Shown here piece after piece: positions 44,941 to 58,587 of a stretch of DNA of 64,000 bases. The notes beneath the pieces were generated by a model. That model saw only the letters and a program-made list of their open reading frames with translations, had not been told where the DNA came from and did not search any database. Source of the stretch: Theocolax elegans (lineage: Eukaryota > Arthropoda > Insecta > Hymenoptera > Cerocephalidae); contig CM047425.1 of NCBI GenBank assembly GCA_026168455.1, forward strand, positions 44,767,362 to 44,831,361, in the 5' to 3' direction. The translations under genes were made by a program, and so were the position numbers. Position 1 is the stretch's first letter, and each line of letters starts with the position of its first letter.

Positions 44941-47900
44941 CCGTAATTAGTAGATTCATCCCGAATTTCCTCAGATATTCCCGAAATATCCAGGAAATCC
45001 CTTAATTTGTAGAGTTAGCCAAAAATACCACAGAAATTCTCGAAATATCCAGGAATTCCGTAATTAGTGGAGTTTTTCTGAAATATTTCAGAAATTCCCG
45101 AATTATCCAGAAAATCCCTTAATTTGTAGAGTTATCCAAAAATACTACAGAAATTCTCGAAATATCCAGGAAATCCCTTAATTTGTAGAGTTATCCAAAA
45201 ATACTACAGAAATTCTCGAATATCCAGGAAATTCCGTAATTAGTAGAGTTTTTTTTTAAATACCTCAGCAATTACCGAAGATCCAGGAAATCCCGTAATT
45301 AGTAGAGTGATCCAGAAATACCGCAGAAATTCCCGAAATATCAGGAAATTCCGTAATTATTAGAGTGATCCAGAAATACCTCAGATATTCCCGAAATATC
45401 CAGAAATTCCCGTAATTAGTAGCGTCATCCAGAATACCTCAGAAATTCCCGAAATCCAGGAAATACTATAATTAGTGGAGTCTTTATGAAATATTTGAGA
45501 AATTCCCGAAATATCCTGGAAATCCCGTAATTAGTAGCGTCATCCAGAATACCTCAGAAATTCCCGAAATATCCAGGAAATACTATAATTAGTGGAGTTT
45601 TTCTGAAATATTTCAGAAATTCCCGAATTATCCAGAAAATCCCTTAATTTGTAGAGTTAGCCAAAAATACCACAGAAATTCTCGAAATATCCAGGAAATA
45701 CTATAATTAGTGGAGTCTTTATGAAATATTTGAGAAATTCCCGAAATCCAGGAAATCCCGTAATTAGTGGAGTTTTTCTGAAATATTTCAGAAATTCCCG
45801 AAATATCCAGGAAATACTATAATTAGTGCAGTCTTTCTGATATATTTCATAAATTCCCGAAATATCCAGAAAATCCCTTAATTTGTAAAGTTATCAAAAA
45901 ATACCACAGAAATTCTCGAATATCCAGGAAATTCCGTAATTAGTGGAGTTTTTCTGAAATATTTCAGAAATTCCCGAAATATCCAGAAAATTCCGTCATT
46001 AGTGGAGTCTTTCTGAATATTTCAGAAATTCCCGAATTATCCAGGAATTCCCTTAATTTGTAGAGTTATCCAAAAATACTACAGAAATTCTCGAATATCC
46101 AGGAAATCCCGTAATAGGTAGAATCATCCCGAAATACCTCAGAAATTCCCGAATATCCAGGAAATACTATAATTAGTGGAGTCTTTATGAAATATTTGAG
46201 AAATTCCCGAAATATCCAGGAAATACTATAATTAGTGCAGTCTTTCTGATATATTTCATAAATTCCCGAAATATACAGGAAATTCCGTAATTAGTGGAGT
46301 TTTTTTTAAATACCTCAGCAATTACCGAAAGATCCAGGAATTCCCGTAATTGGTAGAGTCATCACGAATTTCCTCAGATATTCCTGAAATATCCAAAAAA
46401 TCCCGTAATTAGTAGTCATCCCGAATTTTTCCGGAAATACCTGATATATCCAGAAATTCCCGTAATTAGTAGAGTGATCCAGAAATACCTCAGAAATTCC
46501 CGAAATCCAGGAAATACCATAATTAGTGGAGTTTTTCTGAAATATTTCAGAAATTCCCGAATTATCCAGAAAATCCCGTAATTAGTGGAGTCTTTCTGAA
46601 ATTTTCAGAAATTCCCGAATTATCCAGGAATTCCCTTAATTTGTAGAGTTATCCAAAAATACTACAGAAATTCTCGAAATATCCAGGAAATTCCGTAATT
46701 AGTGGAGTTTTTCTGAAATATTTCAGAAATTCCCGAATTATCCAGAAAATCCCTTAATTTGTAGAGTTATCCAAAAATACTACAGAAATTCTCGAAATAT
46801 CCAGGAAATTCCGTAATTATTAGTTATCCCGAAATACCTCAGAAATTCCCCAAATATCCAGGAAATCCCGTAATAGGTAGAATCATCCCGAAATACCTCA
46901 GAAATTCCCGAAAGATCCAGGAAATCTCGAATTGGTAGAATCGTCACGAAATTCCTCAGTTTTTCCAGAAATATCCAGAAAATCCCTTAATTTGTAAAGT
47001 TATCAAAAAATACCACAGAAATTCTCGAATATCCAGGAAATCCCTTATTTAGTAGAGTGATGCAGAAATACCTCAGAAATTCCCCAAATATCCAGGAAAT
47101 ACTATAATTAGTGCAGTCTTTCTGATATATTTCATAAATTCCCGAAATATCCTGGAAATCCCGTAATTAGTAGCGTCATCCAGAAATACTTCAGAAATTC
47201 CCGAAATCCAGGAAATCCCGTAATTAGTAGCGTGATCCCGAAATAAATCAGAAATTTCCGAATATCCAGGAAATCCCGTAATTGGTAGAATCGTCACGAA
47301 ATTCCTCAGTTTTTCCAGAAATATCCAGAAAATCCCTTAATTTGTAGAGTCATCCAGAAATACCTCAGATATTCCCGAAATATCCAGGAATTCCGTAATT
47401 AGTGGAGTTTTTCTGAAATATTTCAGAAATTCCCGAATTATCCAGAAAATCCCTTAATTTGTAAAGTTATCAAAAAATACCACAGAAATTCTCGAATATC
47501 CAGGAAATTCCGTAATTATTAGTTATCCCGAAATACCTCAGAAATTCCCGAATTATCCAGGAATTCCCTTAATTTGTAGAGTTATCCAGAAATTCGTCAG
47601 AAATTCCCGAAATATCCAGAAAATTCCGTCATTAGTGGAGTCTTTCTGAAATTTCAGAAATTCCCGAAATATCCAGAAAATCCCGTAATTAGTAGAGTTT
47701 TTTTTTAAATACCTCAGCAATTACCGAAAGATCCAGGAATTCCCGTAATTGGTAGAATCATCACGAATTTCCTCATATATTCCCGAAATATCCTGGAAAT
47801 CCCGTAATTAGTGGAGTTTTTTTTAAATACCTCAGCAATTACCGAAAGATCCAGGAAATTCCGTAATTAGTAGAGTTATCCAGAAATTCGTCAGAAATTC

Positions 47901-50900
47901 CCGAATTATCCAGAAAATCCCTTAATTTGTAGAGTCATCCAGAAATACCTCAGAAATTCCCCAATATCCAGAAAATCCCTTAATTTGTAGAGTTATCCAG
48001 AAATTCGTCAGAAATTCCCGAAATATCCAGAAATCCCGTAATTAGTAGTCATCCCGAATTTTTCCGGAAATACCTGATATATCCAGAAAATTCCGTCATT
48101 AGTGGAGTCTTTCTGAATATTTCAGAAATTCCCGAATATCCAGGAAATACTATAATTAGTGGAGTCTCTCAGAAATATTTCAGAAATTCCCGAAATATCC
48201 AGAAATCCCGTAATTAGTAGAGTTTTTTTTTAAATACCTCAGCAATTACCGAAAGATCCAGGAAATTCCGTAATTAGTAGAGTTTTTTTTTAAATACCTC
48301 AGCAATTACCGAAAGATCCAGGAAATTCCGTAATTAGTAGAGTTTTTTTTTAAATACCTCAGCAATTACCGAAGATCCAGGAAATCCCGTAATTAGTAGA
48401 GTTATCCAGAAATACCTCAGAAATTCCCCAAATATCCAGAAACCCCTTAATTGTAGAGTTATCCAGAAATTCGTCAGAAATTCCCGAATTATCCAGAAAA
48501 TCCCTTAATTTGTAGAGTTATCCAAAAATACTACAGAAATTCTCGAAATATCCAGGAAATTCCGTAATTATTAGTTATCCCGAAATACCTCAGAAATTCC
48601 CCAAATATCCAGGAAATACTATAATTAGTGGAGTCTTTATGAAATATTTGAGAAATTCCCGAAATATACAGGAAATTCCGTAATTAGTGGAGTCTTTCTG
48701 AAATTTTCAGAAATTCCCGAAAGATCCAGGAAATTCCGTAATTAGTGGAGTTTTTCTGAAATATTTCAGAAATTCCCGAATATCCAGGAAATACTATAAT
48801 TAGTGCAGTCTTTCTGATATATTTCATAAATTCCCGAAATATACAGGAAATTCCGTAATTAGTGGAGTCTTTCTGAAATTTTCAGAAATTCCCGAATTAT
48901 CCAGAAAATCCCTTAATTTGTAGAGTTATCCAAAAATACTACAGAAATTCTCGAATATCCAGGAAATCCCTTAATTTGTAGAGTTATCCAAAAATACTAC
49001 AGAAATTCTCGAATATCCAGGAAATACTATAATTAGTGCAGTCTTTCTGAATATTTCAGAAATTCCCGAATTATCCAGAAAATCCCGTAATTAGTGGAGT
49101 CTTTCTGAAATTTCAGAAATTCCCGAATTATCCAGAAAATCCCGTAATTAGTGGAGTCTTTCTGAAATTTCAGAAATTCCCGAAATATCAGGAAATTCCG
49201 TAATTAGTGGAGTCTTTCTGAATATTTCAGAAATTCCCGAAATATCCAGAAAATCCCGTAATTAGTGGAGTCTTTCTGAATATTTCAGAAATTCCCGAAT
49301 ATCCAGGAAATTCCGTAATTATTAGAGTGATCCAGAAATACCTCAGAAATTCCCGAATATCCTGGAAATCCCGTAATTGGTAGAATCGTCACGAATTCCT
49401 CAGATATTCCCGAATAATCCAGGAAATACTATAATTAGTGGAGTCTTTCTGAATATTTCAGAAATTCCCGAAATATCCAGGAAATACTATAATTAGTGGA
49501 GTCTTTCTGAATATTTCAGAAATTCCCGAAATATCCAGAAAATCCCGTAATTAGTGGAGTCTTTCTGAATATTTCAGAAATTCCCGAAATATCAGGAAAT
49601 CCCGTAATAGGTAGAATCATCCCGAAATACCTCAGCAATTACCGAAAGATCCAGGAATTCCGTAATTAGTGGAGTCTTTCTGAAATTTCAGAAATTCCCG
49701 AATATCCAGGAAATACTATAATTAGTGGAGTCTTTCTGAATATTTCAGAAATTCCCGAATATCCAGGAAATACTATAATTAGTGGAGTCTTTCTGAATAT
49801 TTCAGAAATTCCCGAAATATCCAGAAAATCCCGTAATTAGTAGATTCATCCCGAATTTCCTCGGATATTCCCGAAATATCAGGAAATTCCGTAATTATTA
49901 GTTATCCCGAAATACCTCAGCAATTACCGAAAGATCCAGGAATTCCGTAATTAGTGGAGTCTTTCTGAAATTTCAGAAATTCCCGAATATCCAGGAAATA
50001 CTATAATTAGTGGAGTCTTTCTGAATATTTCAGAAATTCCCGAATATCCAGGAAATACTATAATTAGTGGAGTCTTTCTGAATATTTCAGAAATTCCCGA
50101 ATATCCAGGAAATACCATAATTAGTGGAGTTTTTCTGAAATATTTCAGAAATTCCCGAATATCCAGGAAATTCCGTAATTAGTAGATTCATCCCGAATTT
50201 CCTCAGATATTCCCGAAATATCCAGGAAATCCCTTATTTAGTAGAGTGATGCAGAAATACCTCAGAAATTCCCGAAATATCAGGAAATTCCGTAATTAGT
50301 GGAGTTTTTCTGAAATATTTCAGAAATTCCCGAAAGATCCAGGAAATTCCGTAATTAGTAGATTCATCCCGAATTTCCTCGGATATTCCCGAAATATCAG
50401 GAAATTCCGTAATTATTAGTTATCCCGAAATACCTCAGCAATTACCGAAGATCCAGGAAATCCCGTAATTAGTGGAGTCTTTCTGAATATTTCAGAAATT
50501 CCCGAAATATACAGGAAATTCCGTAATTAGTGGAGTTTTTCTGAAATATTTCAGAAATTCCCGAAAGATCCAGGAAATTCCGTAATTAGTAGATTCATCC
50601 CGAATTTCCTCGGATATTCCCGAAATATCAGGAAATTCCGTAATTAGTGGAGTCTTTCTGAAATTTCAGAAATTCCCGAAATATACAGGAAATTCCGTAA
50701 TTAGTGGAGTCTTTCTGAAATTTCAGAAATTCCCGAAATCCAGGAAATACTATAATTAGTGGAGTCTTTCTGAATATTTCAGAAATTCCCGAATATCCTG
50801 GAAATCCCGTAATTAGTGGAGTCTTTCTGAATATTTCAGAAATTCCCGAATATCCAGGAAATTCCGTAATTAGTGGAGTCTTTCTGAATATTTCAGAAAT

Positions 50901-51934
50901 TCCCGAATATCCAGGAAATACTATAATTAGTGGAGTCTTTCTGAATATTTCAGAAATTCCCGAATATCCTGGAAATCCCGTAATTAGTGGAGTCTTTCTG
51001 AATATTTCAGAAATTCCCGAAATATCCAGAAAATCCCGTAATTAGTGGAGTCTTTCTGAATATTTCAGAAATTCCCGAATATCCAGGAAATACCACAATT
51101 AGTGGAGACATTTCGAAATACCTCAGAAATTCCCGAATATCCTGGAAATCCCGTAATTGGTAGAATCGTCACGAATTCCTCAGATATTCCTGAAATATCC
51201 AAAAAATCCCGTAATTAGTAGATTCATCCCGAATTTCCTCGGATATTCCCGAAATATCCAGAAAATTCCGTCATTAGTGGAGTCTTTCTGAAATTTTCAG
51301 AAATTCCCGAAATATCCTGGAAATCCCGTAATTAGTGGAGTTTTTCTGAAATATTTCAGAAATTCCCGAAATATACAGGAAATTCCGTAATTAGTGGAGT
51401 CTTTCTGAAATTTCAGAAATTCCCGAATATCCAGGAAATACTATAATTAGTGGAGTCTTTCTGAATATTTCAGAAATTCCCGAAATATCCAGGAAATACT
51501 ATAATTAGTGGAGTCTTTCTGAATATTTCAGAAATTCCCGAAATATCCAGGAAATACTATAATTAGTGGAGTCTTTCTGAATATTTCAGAAATTCCCGAA
51601 TATCCAGGAAATTCCGTAATTAGTAGAGTGATCCAGAAATACCTCAGAAATTCCCGAATATCCTGGAAATCCCGTAATTAGTGGAGTTTTTTTTAAATAC
51701 CTCAGCAATTACCGAAAGATCCAGGAAATTCCGTAATTAGTGGAGTCTTTCTGAAATATTTCAGAAATTCCCGAAAGATCCAGGAATTCCCGTAATTGGT
51801 AGATTCATCCCGAATTTCCTCGGATATTCCCGAAATATCCTGGAAATCCCGTAATTGGTAGATTCATCCCGAATTTCCTCGGATATTCCCGAAATATCAG
51901 GAAATTCCGTAATTAGTGGAGTCTTTCTGAAATT

Positions 51935-54790
51935 TCCGAAATATCCAGGAAATACCACAATTAGTGGAGAACATTTCGCAATACCTCAGAAATTCCCGAA
52001 ATATCCAGGAAATCCCGTAATTAGTGGAGTCTCTCAGGAAATATTTCAGAAATTCCCGAAATATACAGGAAATTCCGTAATTAGTAGATTCATCCCGAAT
52101 TTCCACAGAAATTCGCGTAATATCCAGGAAATCCGTAATAGGTAGAATCATCCCGAAATACCTCAGCAATTACCGAAAGATCCAGGAAATCTCGTAATTG
52201 GTGGAATCGTCACGAATTCCTCAGTTTTTCCAGAAATATCCAGAAAATCCCGTAATTAGTGGAGTCTTTCTGAAATATTTCAGAAATTCCCGAATTATCC
52301 AGGAATTCCCTTAATTTGTAGAGTCATCCAGAAATACTTCAGAAATTCCCGAAATATCCAGGAAATTCCGTAATTATTAGAGTGATCCAGAAATACCGCA
52401 GAAATTCCCGAAATATCCAGGAAATTCCGTAATTAGTGGAGTCTTTCTGAAATATTTCAGAAATTCCCGAAATATCCTGGAAATCCCGTAATTAGTAGAG
52501 TTTTTTTTTTAAATACCTCAGCAATTACCGAAAGATCCAGGAAATCCCGTAATTGGTAGATTCATCCCGAATTTCCTCGGATATTCCCGAAATATCCAGG
52601 AAATACTATAATTAGTGCAGTCTTTCTGATATATTTCATAAATTCCCGAAATATCCAGGAAATCCCTTATTTAGTAGAGTTATCCAGAAATACCTCAGAA
52701 ATTCCCGAAATATCCAGGAAACTCCGTTATTATTGGAGTTATTCCGAATTTCCTCAGAAATTCCCGAAAGATCCAGGAAATCCCGTAATTAGTAGAGTGA
52801 TCCAGAAATACCTCAGAAATTCCCCAAATATCCAGGAAATCCCTTAATTTGTAAAGTTATCAAAAAATACCACAGAAATTCTCGAAATATCCAGGAAATA
52901 CTATAATTAGTGGAGTTTTTTTTAAATACCTCAGCAATTACCGAGAGATCCAGGAAATCTCGAATTGGTAGAATCGTCACGAAATTCCTCAGATATTCCC
53001 GAAATATCCAGAAAATCCCGTAATTAGTGGAGTTTTTCTGAAATATTACAGAAATTCCCGAATTATCCAGAAAATCCCTTAATTTGTAGAGTTATCCAGA
53101 AATACCTCAGAAATTCCCGAAATATCCAGGAAATCCCGTAATTAGTAGCGTCATCCCGAAATAAATCAGAAATTTCCGAAATATCCAGGAAATACCACAA
53201 TTAGTGGAGACATTTCGAAATACCTCAGAAATTCCCGAAATATCCAGGAAATCCCTTAATTAGTAGAGTTATCCAGAAATACCTCAGAAATTCCCGAAAT
53301 ATCCAGGAAATTCCGTTATTATTGGTGTTATCCCGAATTTCCTCAGAAATTCCCGAAAGATCCAGGAAATCCCGTAATTAGTAGAGTGATCCAGAAATAC
53401 CTCAGAAATTCCCGAAATATCCAGGAAATTCCGTAATTAGTGGAGTCTTTCTGAAATATTTCAGAAATTCCCGAAATATACGGGAAATTCCGTAATTAGT
53501 AGCGTCATCCCGAAATACCTCAGCACTTCCCGAAAGATCCTGGAAATCCCGTAATTGGTAGAAACATCACGAATTTCCTCAGATATTTCCGAAATATCCA
53601 AAAATTCCCGTAATTAGTGGAGTCTTTATGAAATATTTGAGAAATTCCCGAAATATCCAGAAATTCCCGTAATTGGTAGCGTCATCTCGAAATACCTCAG
53701 GAATTCCCGAAAGATCTAGGAAATCCCGTAATTGGTAGAATCATCACGAATTTCCTCAGATATTCCTGAAATATCCAAAAAATCCCGTAATTAGTGGAGT
53801 CTTTATGAAATATTTCAGAAATTCCCGAAATATCCAGAAATCCCGTAATTGGTAGCGTCATCTCGAAATACCTCAGGAATTCCCGAAAGATCCAGGAAAT
53901 TCCGTAATTATTAGTTATCCCGAAATACCTCAGAAATTCCCGAAAGATCCAGGAATTCCCGTAATTGGTAGAGTCATCACGAATTTCCTCATATATTCCC
54001 GAAATATCCAGAAAATTCCGTCATTAGTGGAGTCTTTCTGAAATATTTCAGAAATTCCCGAAATATCCAAGAAATCCCGTAATTGGTAGCGTCATCTCGA
54101 AATACCTCAGGAATTCCCGAAAGATCCAGGAAATTCCGTAATTATTAGTTATCCCGAAATACCTCAGAAATTCCCGAAAGATCCAGGAATTCCCGTAATT
54201 GGTAGAGTCATCACGAATTTCCTCATATATTCCCGAAATATCCAGGATATCCCGTAATTAGTGGAGTCTTTCTGAAATATTTCAGAAAATCCCGAAATAT
54301 CCAGGAAATCCCTTAATTAGTAGCGTCATCTCGAAATACCTCAGGAATTCCCGAAAGATCCAGGAAATTCCGTAATTATTAGTTATCCCGAAATACCTCA
54401 GAAATTCCCGAAAGATCCAGGAATTCCCGTAATTGGTAGAGTCATCACGAATTTCCTCATATATTCCCGAAATATCCAGGATATCCCGTAATTAGTGGAG
54501 TCTTTCTGAAATATTTCAGAAAATCCCGAAATATCCAGGAAATCCCTTAATTAGTAGTCATCCCGAATTTTTCCGGAAATTCCCGATATATCCAGAAATT
54601 CCCGTAATTAGTAGCGTCATCCCGAAATACCTCAGGAATTCCCGAAAGATTGAGGAAATTCCGTAATTGGTAGAGTCATCACGAATTTCCTCAGATATTC
54701 CCGAAATATCCAGGATATCCCGTAATTAGTGGAGTCTTTCTGAAATATTTCAGAAAATCCCGAAATATCCAGGAAACCCCGTAATTAGTC
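51935..54790. repeat. Higher-order satellite block, copy 2
   Basis: Near-identical to 42,330-44,940 but with an extra ~236 bp (four monomers) around 54,320-54,555. The array ends within 50 bp of this block. Confidence 0.8.
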
Positions 54791-54836
54791 GACTCATCCC
54801 GAATTTCCTCCGAAATTCTCGAAAGATCTAGGAACT

Positions 54837-55888
54837 GTTTGTCATAATTCCAGGGACACATAAAGTCTAAAAAAGATATTGTTTATTTATATAATTATTT
54901 ACAGTAAAATGGGAATTCACAGAAAAATGCTTATTTTAGATATATTTCTAAATATAATTTGTTGTTAATATTACAAATAATATATATTTATTATAATTTT
55001 TTAATACATACAGTTTATACCTGGCACCACGACAATTAATTGTTGACAACAAAATTAATTATCGGTTGTGCAATTGTAATAATTAATGGTAAAATGTATG
55101 TATAAAAAGTTGTACGTACGTACGTACGTACGCGGACTACTGAAACTTCCAAGCCAAAAAACTAATAAAAAACGACTCTTTAAAAAATTTGTAATAGTGG
55201 TAAATTTATCCTCGTATCAATGCGTTCACAATGGACTCATAAAAAATGACATTCACTAAATATTTTTTACGGTATAAGGGGTTTTTTACTGAAAAATTCA
55301 CAATTTCACTTATAAAATTTTAATATTATGTAGATTTGCGCAAAGTAAGTACAAAATCAGTTTTATAATTGTACCAAATCAGTACGAAATAATACTTTAT
55401 CAAATAAAATGTGGGGTTGGGTGATAAAAGGGCCTAACTCAATAGTATAGTTTTTGGAAAATTAAAAAAAAATAGTATAACTTTGCATCAGTTTCATAAA
55501 TCGATGTGATATTGTAAAATGTTATAATAAATACTATTTGTTGTAAAAGTTCCGAGTGCTATTTTTCAGTTAAAGATTTAAAATAAAAAAATATTAAATA
55601 TTTAAAAAATTGAGTTAGGCTCTTTATTGCCGATATCGAATAAATAACAGAAGCTTTATGATGAATAAATCACCTGAAAAACATTCGATTACTTAACATA
55701 CATTTCTTATTAAATTTTGCTTACCAAACATAACATATAAAAATATTATTTTATGATTTTTCATGAGAATGTACAAATTTTAATTTTAAAACAATTATCT
55801 TCTGATACAGTGTGCATACAAACACATTTTGCGCATTGCTCTTCTTTAAAAAATCTCATTTACGCCCACGGTATAAAAATATATATAT
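54837..55888. other. AT-rich sequence with (ACGT)n microsatellite
   Basis: A short (ACGT/GTAC)n tract at 55,112-55,131. The remainder is A/T-rich without recognised gene. Confidence 0.4.
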
Positions 55889-56820
55889 GGCGTGTTCCAC
55901 GTGAAGTGATCCAGTCAAAAAATAAAATATTTTTCTGGTGAAATCTTTTAGAAATGGGTTAAAAAAGATGTAGCTAAATTTTTAGAGCGCTATTTGAATT
56001 ACGTTTAATGCTGCTAGCAATTAAAAAATTGAAATTAAATGAAATTTTTTATTTTTTAACTATATTTATCGTTTTATAACCCAAATCCTATTGATTTTTT
56101 GTTATACATGTTAAATACAAGAAAGTTTGGAAATTTTCTGTAGAATTTGTTAAAAAACTTTAATTGCCCCAATTATATATATAGGTACTTGCAAGACATA
56201 AAATAAACCTTAAAATGCAAAAAAATGAGTTTCGTCACAATTTTTTTTCCCAAACCTAAAATCTATTTAAACGTTAAAAAATTACCTTTCATTTGGTCTG
56301 AAGCTGGAGAATGGCAGACAATTCAGAACCAAGATATGGACATTTTTGGACAAAAACAATACTACAAATTTACTAAAGTGTCCATATCTTGGTTCTGAAT
56401 TGTCTACCATTCTCCAGCTTCAGACCAAATGAAAGGTAATTTTTAACGTTTAAATAGATTTTAGGTTTGGGAAAAAAAATTGTGACGAAACTCATTTTTT
56501 TGCATTTTAAGGTTTATTTTATGTCTTGCAAGTACCTATATATATAATTAGGGCAATTAAAGTTTTTTAACAAATTCTACAGAAAATTTTCAAACTTTCT
56601 TGTATTTAACATGTATAACAAAAAATCAATAGGTTTTGGGTATAAAACGATAAATATAGTTAAAAATAAAAAATTTCAATTTTTTAATTGCTAGCAGCAT
56701 TAAACGTAATTCAAATAGCGCTCTAAAAATTTAGCTACATCTTTTTTAACCCATTTCTAAAAGATTCCACCAGAAAAAAAAATTTATTTTTTGACTGAAT
56801 CACTTCACGTGAAATAGCCC
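55889..56820. mobile_element. Palindromic element, 0.93 kb, between (TA)n tracts
   Basis: Left end GGCGTGTTCCACGTGAAGTG and right end complementary to GGGCTATTTCACGTGAAGTG. The arms are complementary to a centre near 56,357, for example CCATATCTTGGTTCTGAATT against its reverse. The same terminus, GGGCTATTTCACGTCAAGTG, occurs alone at 62,337. TA tracts border both ends. No coding region. Confidence 0.75.
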
Positions 56821-57164
56821 ATATATATATATATATATGGGTGGTTCTCTGTGACATCGAAGATGAAAAAAATAAATATTGCTATAACTGTGGGAATATA
56901 TTTTAGAGGTATCCAGTAGTTCTCCTGAATTTTTTCAGATTTTTCTGGGCTATTATTTTAAGATACAGAGAGTCAAAGTTGACATTTTAGCACTTTTTTG
57001 CATTATATGCCCACTTTCATGAATTTTTAGCTCCCAGGGGATGCATTTTTCACTAAAAACATAAATATGACTTTTTTTGTAAAATTTTCCAAACTTTTCA
57101 TTAAAAATACTTTTAAAGACATAAATGTATGCTGTCACACTCTTCTAAGCCATTTAAACCTTAA
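56821..57164. mobile_element. (TA)n then a truncated arm of the 2769-4422 family
   Basis: After TA repeats, GGGTGGTTCTCTGTGACATC begins a match to 2769-3095, including a 61-codon version of the small open frame (56,953-57,138, minus). It stops at AAACCTTAA, about 325 bp in. Palindromes of two families therefore share one (TA)n tract. Confidence 0.75.
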
Positions 57165-57227
57165 GCCATTTAAACATAATGTATTTCAAGTTTATTATTG
57201 CATGCAAATACTGAAAAAATAAAAAAA

Positions 57228-57715
57228 ACCAGAGTATTTTTAGTAAAAAAACACGCTTTTTTTTAAAAAAGGAAGAGAGATAGAGAAAAAGTCCAAGGAG
57301 AAAAAAGATGCTATTTTACTCATAGAATGTAGATCTGCATCTTAATACAAGATATGAAAAAAAAATTTTTTTTCCATTTTCTCGCATATAAAATTTAAAA
57401 AATCTTTAATTGAGTCTCAGTTAATACAGTATTTTAAAAATTAATATTATTCTATAATTTTTTAATTCAATTAATGTTAATTTAAACATTTTTCAAGGAC
57501 AATATAAAATAAAAAAAGTTATGTTTAAAATTTTTTGTTATGCTAAAACATGGAAAAGAATTATTTTGTTCAAATCTCATTTAAGCTGCGGATCTATGTT
57601 CTGTGAGTAAAATAGCATCTTTGTTCGCTTTGAAGTTTTTCTCTATGTCTTTTCCTTTTTTAAATATTTCGATTTTAAAAAAAAGCGTGTTTTTACTAAA
57701 AATACTCCAACATTG
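57228..57715. repeat. 488-bp palindromic element
   Basis: AGTATTTTTAGTAAAAAAACAC and its complement bound arms that also share AAGATGCTATTTTACTC. The centre near 57,470 is AT-rich and non-coding. Confidence 0.65.
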
Positions 57716-58587
57716 GTAAAAAGTGGGTTAAAAAACGCTCAACCTCTCATTTTAGAGCTAAAGCAATTACCTTCCAAACCTCGTTGGTTTTTTTGAGCTA
57801 TCTGTACACTAAATCTACAACGGATCAAAAAGAGACATGTTGTTTAGTGTTTTCATCTCTTTTTAATACTTATAAAAAACACAAATTTGAATTTTTTAAC
57901 TTTTGCAGTAGCATTTACTGAAAGCTTTTACATGCTTTTTCGAAAGGCCTTGGATTTTTTAAGCTACAACGTGTTGTTGCTAAGCACTAAAACTTTGAAA
58001 TTTTAAAAGCATGTGATGGAGAGTGTATTATGTACTAATTTCCAAAAACTTGATGGAAACTTTTGAGGAATCTTTCCACAAAGCAGGTAAGCTGTTCATT
58101 GCAGTATTTTTTTAGTGAAACATTTTTGCATAATTCATCGGGAATATTCCTTGATATATTGCTGCAATCTTCCCGGTCGAAAAGAAAACTGAAAATTTAA
58201 CTAAAAAATTTACTTAAAAATTTAGTTAAAAAGGTAGCTATTATCAGTTAAATTTTCAATTACAAGGATTCAAATTGTTCAGAATAATATTTAATTAAAA
58301 ATTTGATTATTATTAGATATATTTTTAACTGAATATTTAAGTAAATGTTTTGTTGCCCTTAAAACAAAAATGCAGTAGAAAATTCAGTTAATTAAATATT
58401 TAATTGAAAATGTAACTATTAATAAACAAATTTTTAATTATATAATTTGGTTATTATTAGCTATATTTTTAACTGAATATTTTACTAACTATTTAGTTGC
58501 ACTGGAAACAAAAATATAGTTAAAAATTTCATTAATACACCGTTTACGAAATTTAATTATTATCACCGGAATATTTAATTAAGTATT
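57716..58587. other. Non-coding, with loosely repeated 'ttaaaaatttaattat' text
   Basis: 58,190-58,580 contains serial variants of AAATTTAGTTAAAAA / TTTTTAACTGAATATTT. No gene. Confidence 0.35.

Larger units (their letters stand above)
39299..54836. repeat. Satellite array, monomer about 59-60 bp, roughly 260 copies
   Basis: The whole 15.5-kb stretch consists of tandem monomers of the type GAAATATCCAGGAAATCCCG, TAATTAGTRGAGTCATCC, then GAAATACCTCAGAAATTCCC. Monomer variants fall into classes by their middle: CTTTCTGAAATATTTCAG, TTATCCAGAAATACCTCAG, TCATCACGAATTTCCTCAG, TTTTTTTTAAATACCTCAGC and others. Open frames in it (for example 47,073-47,297, 51,761-52,169) are translations of the repeat. 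No gene or unrelated insertion interrupts it. Tandem satellites of this size are typical of pericentromeric or other heterochromatin. Confidence 0.97.

Noticed and set aside
39466..52169. Open frames inside the satellite (repeats of 'NYGISWIFREF'-like text)
   Set aside because: They are translations of the ~59-bp monomer; frames last only where a few monomers happen to be 60 bp, and no start or codon pattern supports coding.
39299..54836. CRISPR-like array
   Set aside because: There are no unique spacers; monomers are contiguous variants of one another in a eukaryotic context.
39299..54836. Heat-shock or STAT element arrays in the satellite
   Set aside because: GAA/TTC modules are present but mostly at 1- or 4-base gaps rather than the 2- or 3-base gaps required; only TTCCCGAA fits loosely.
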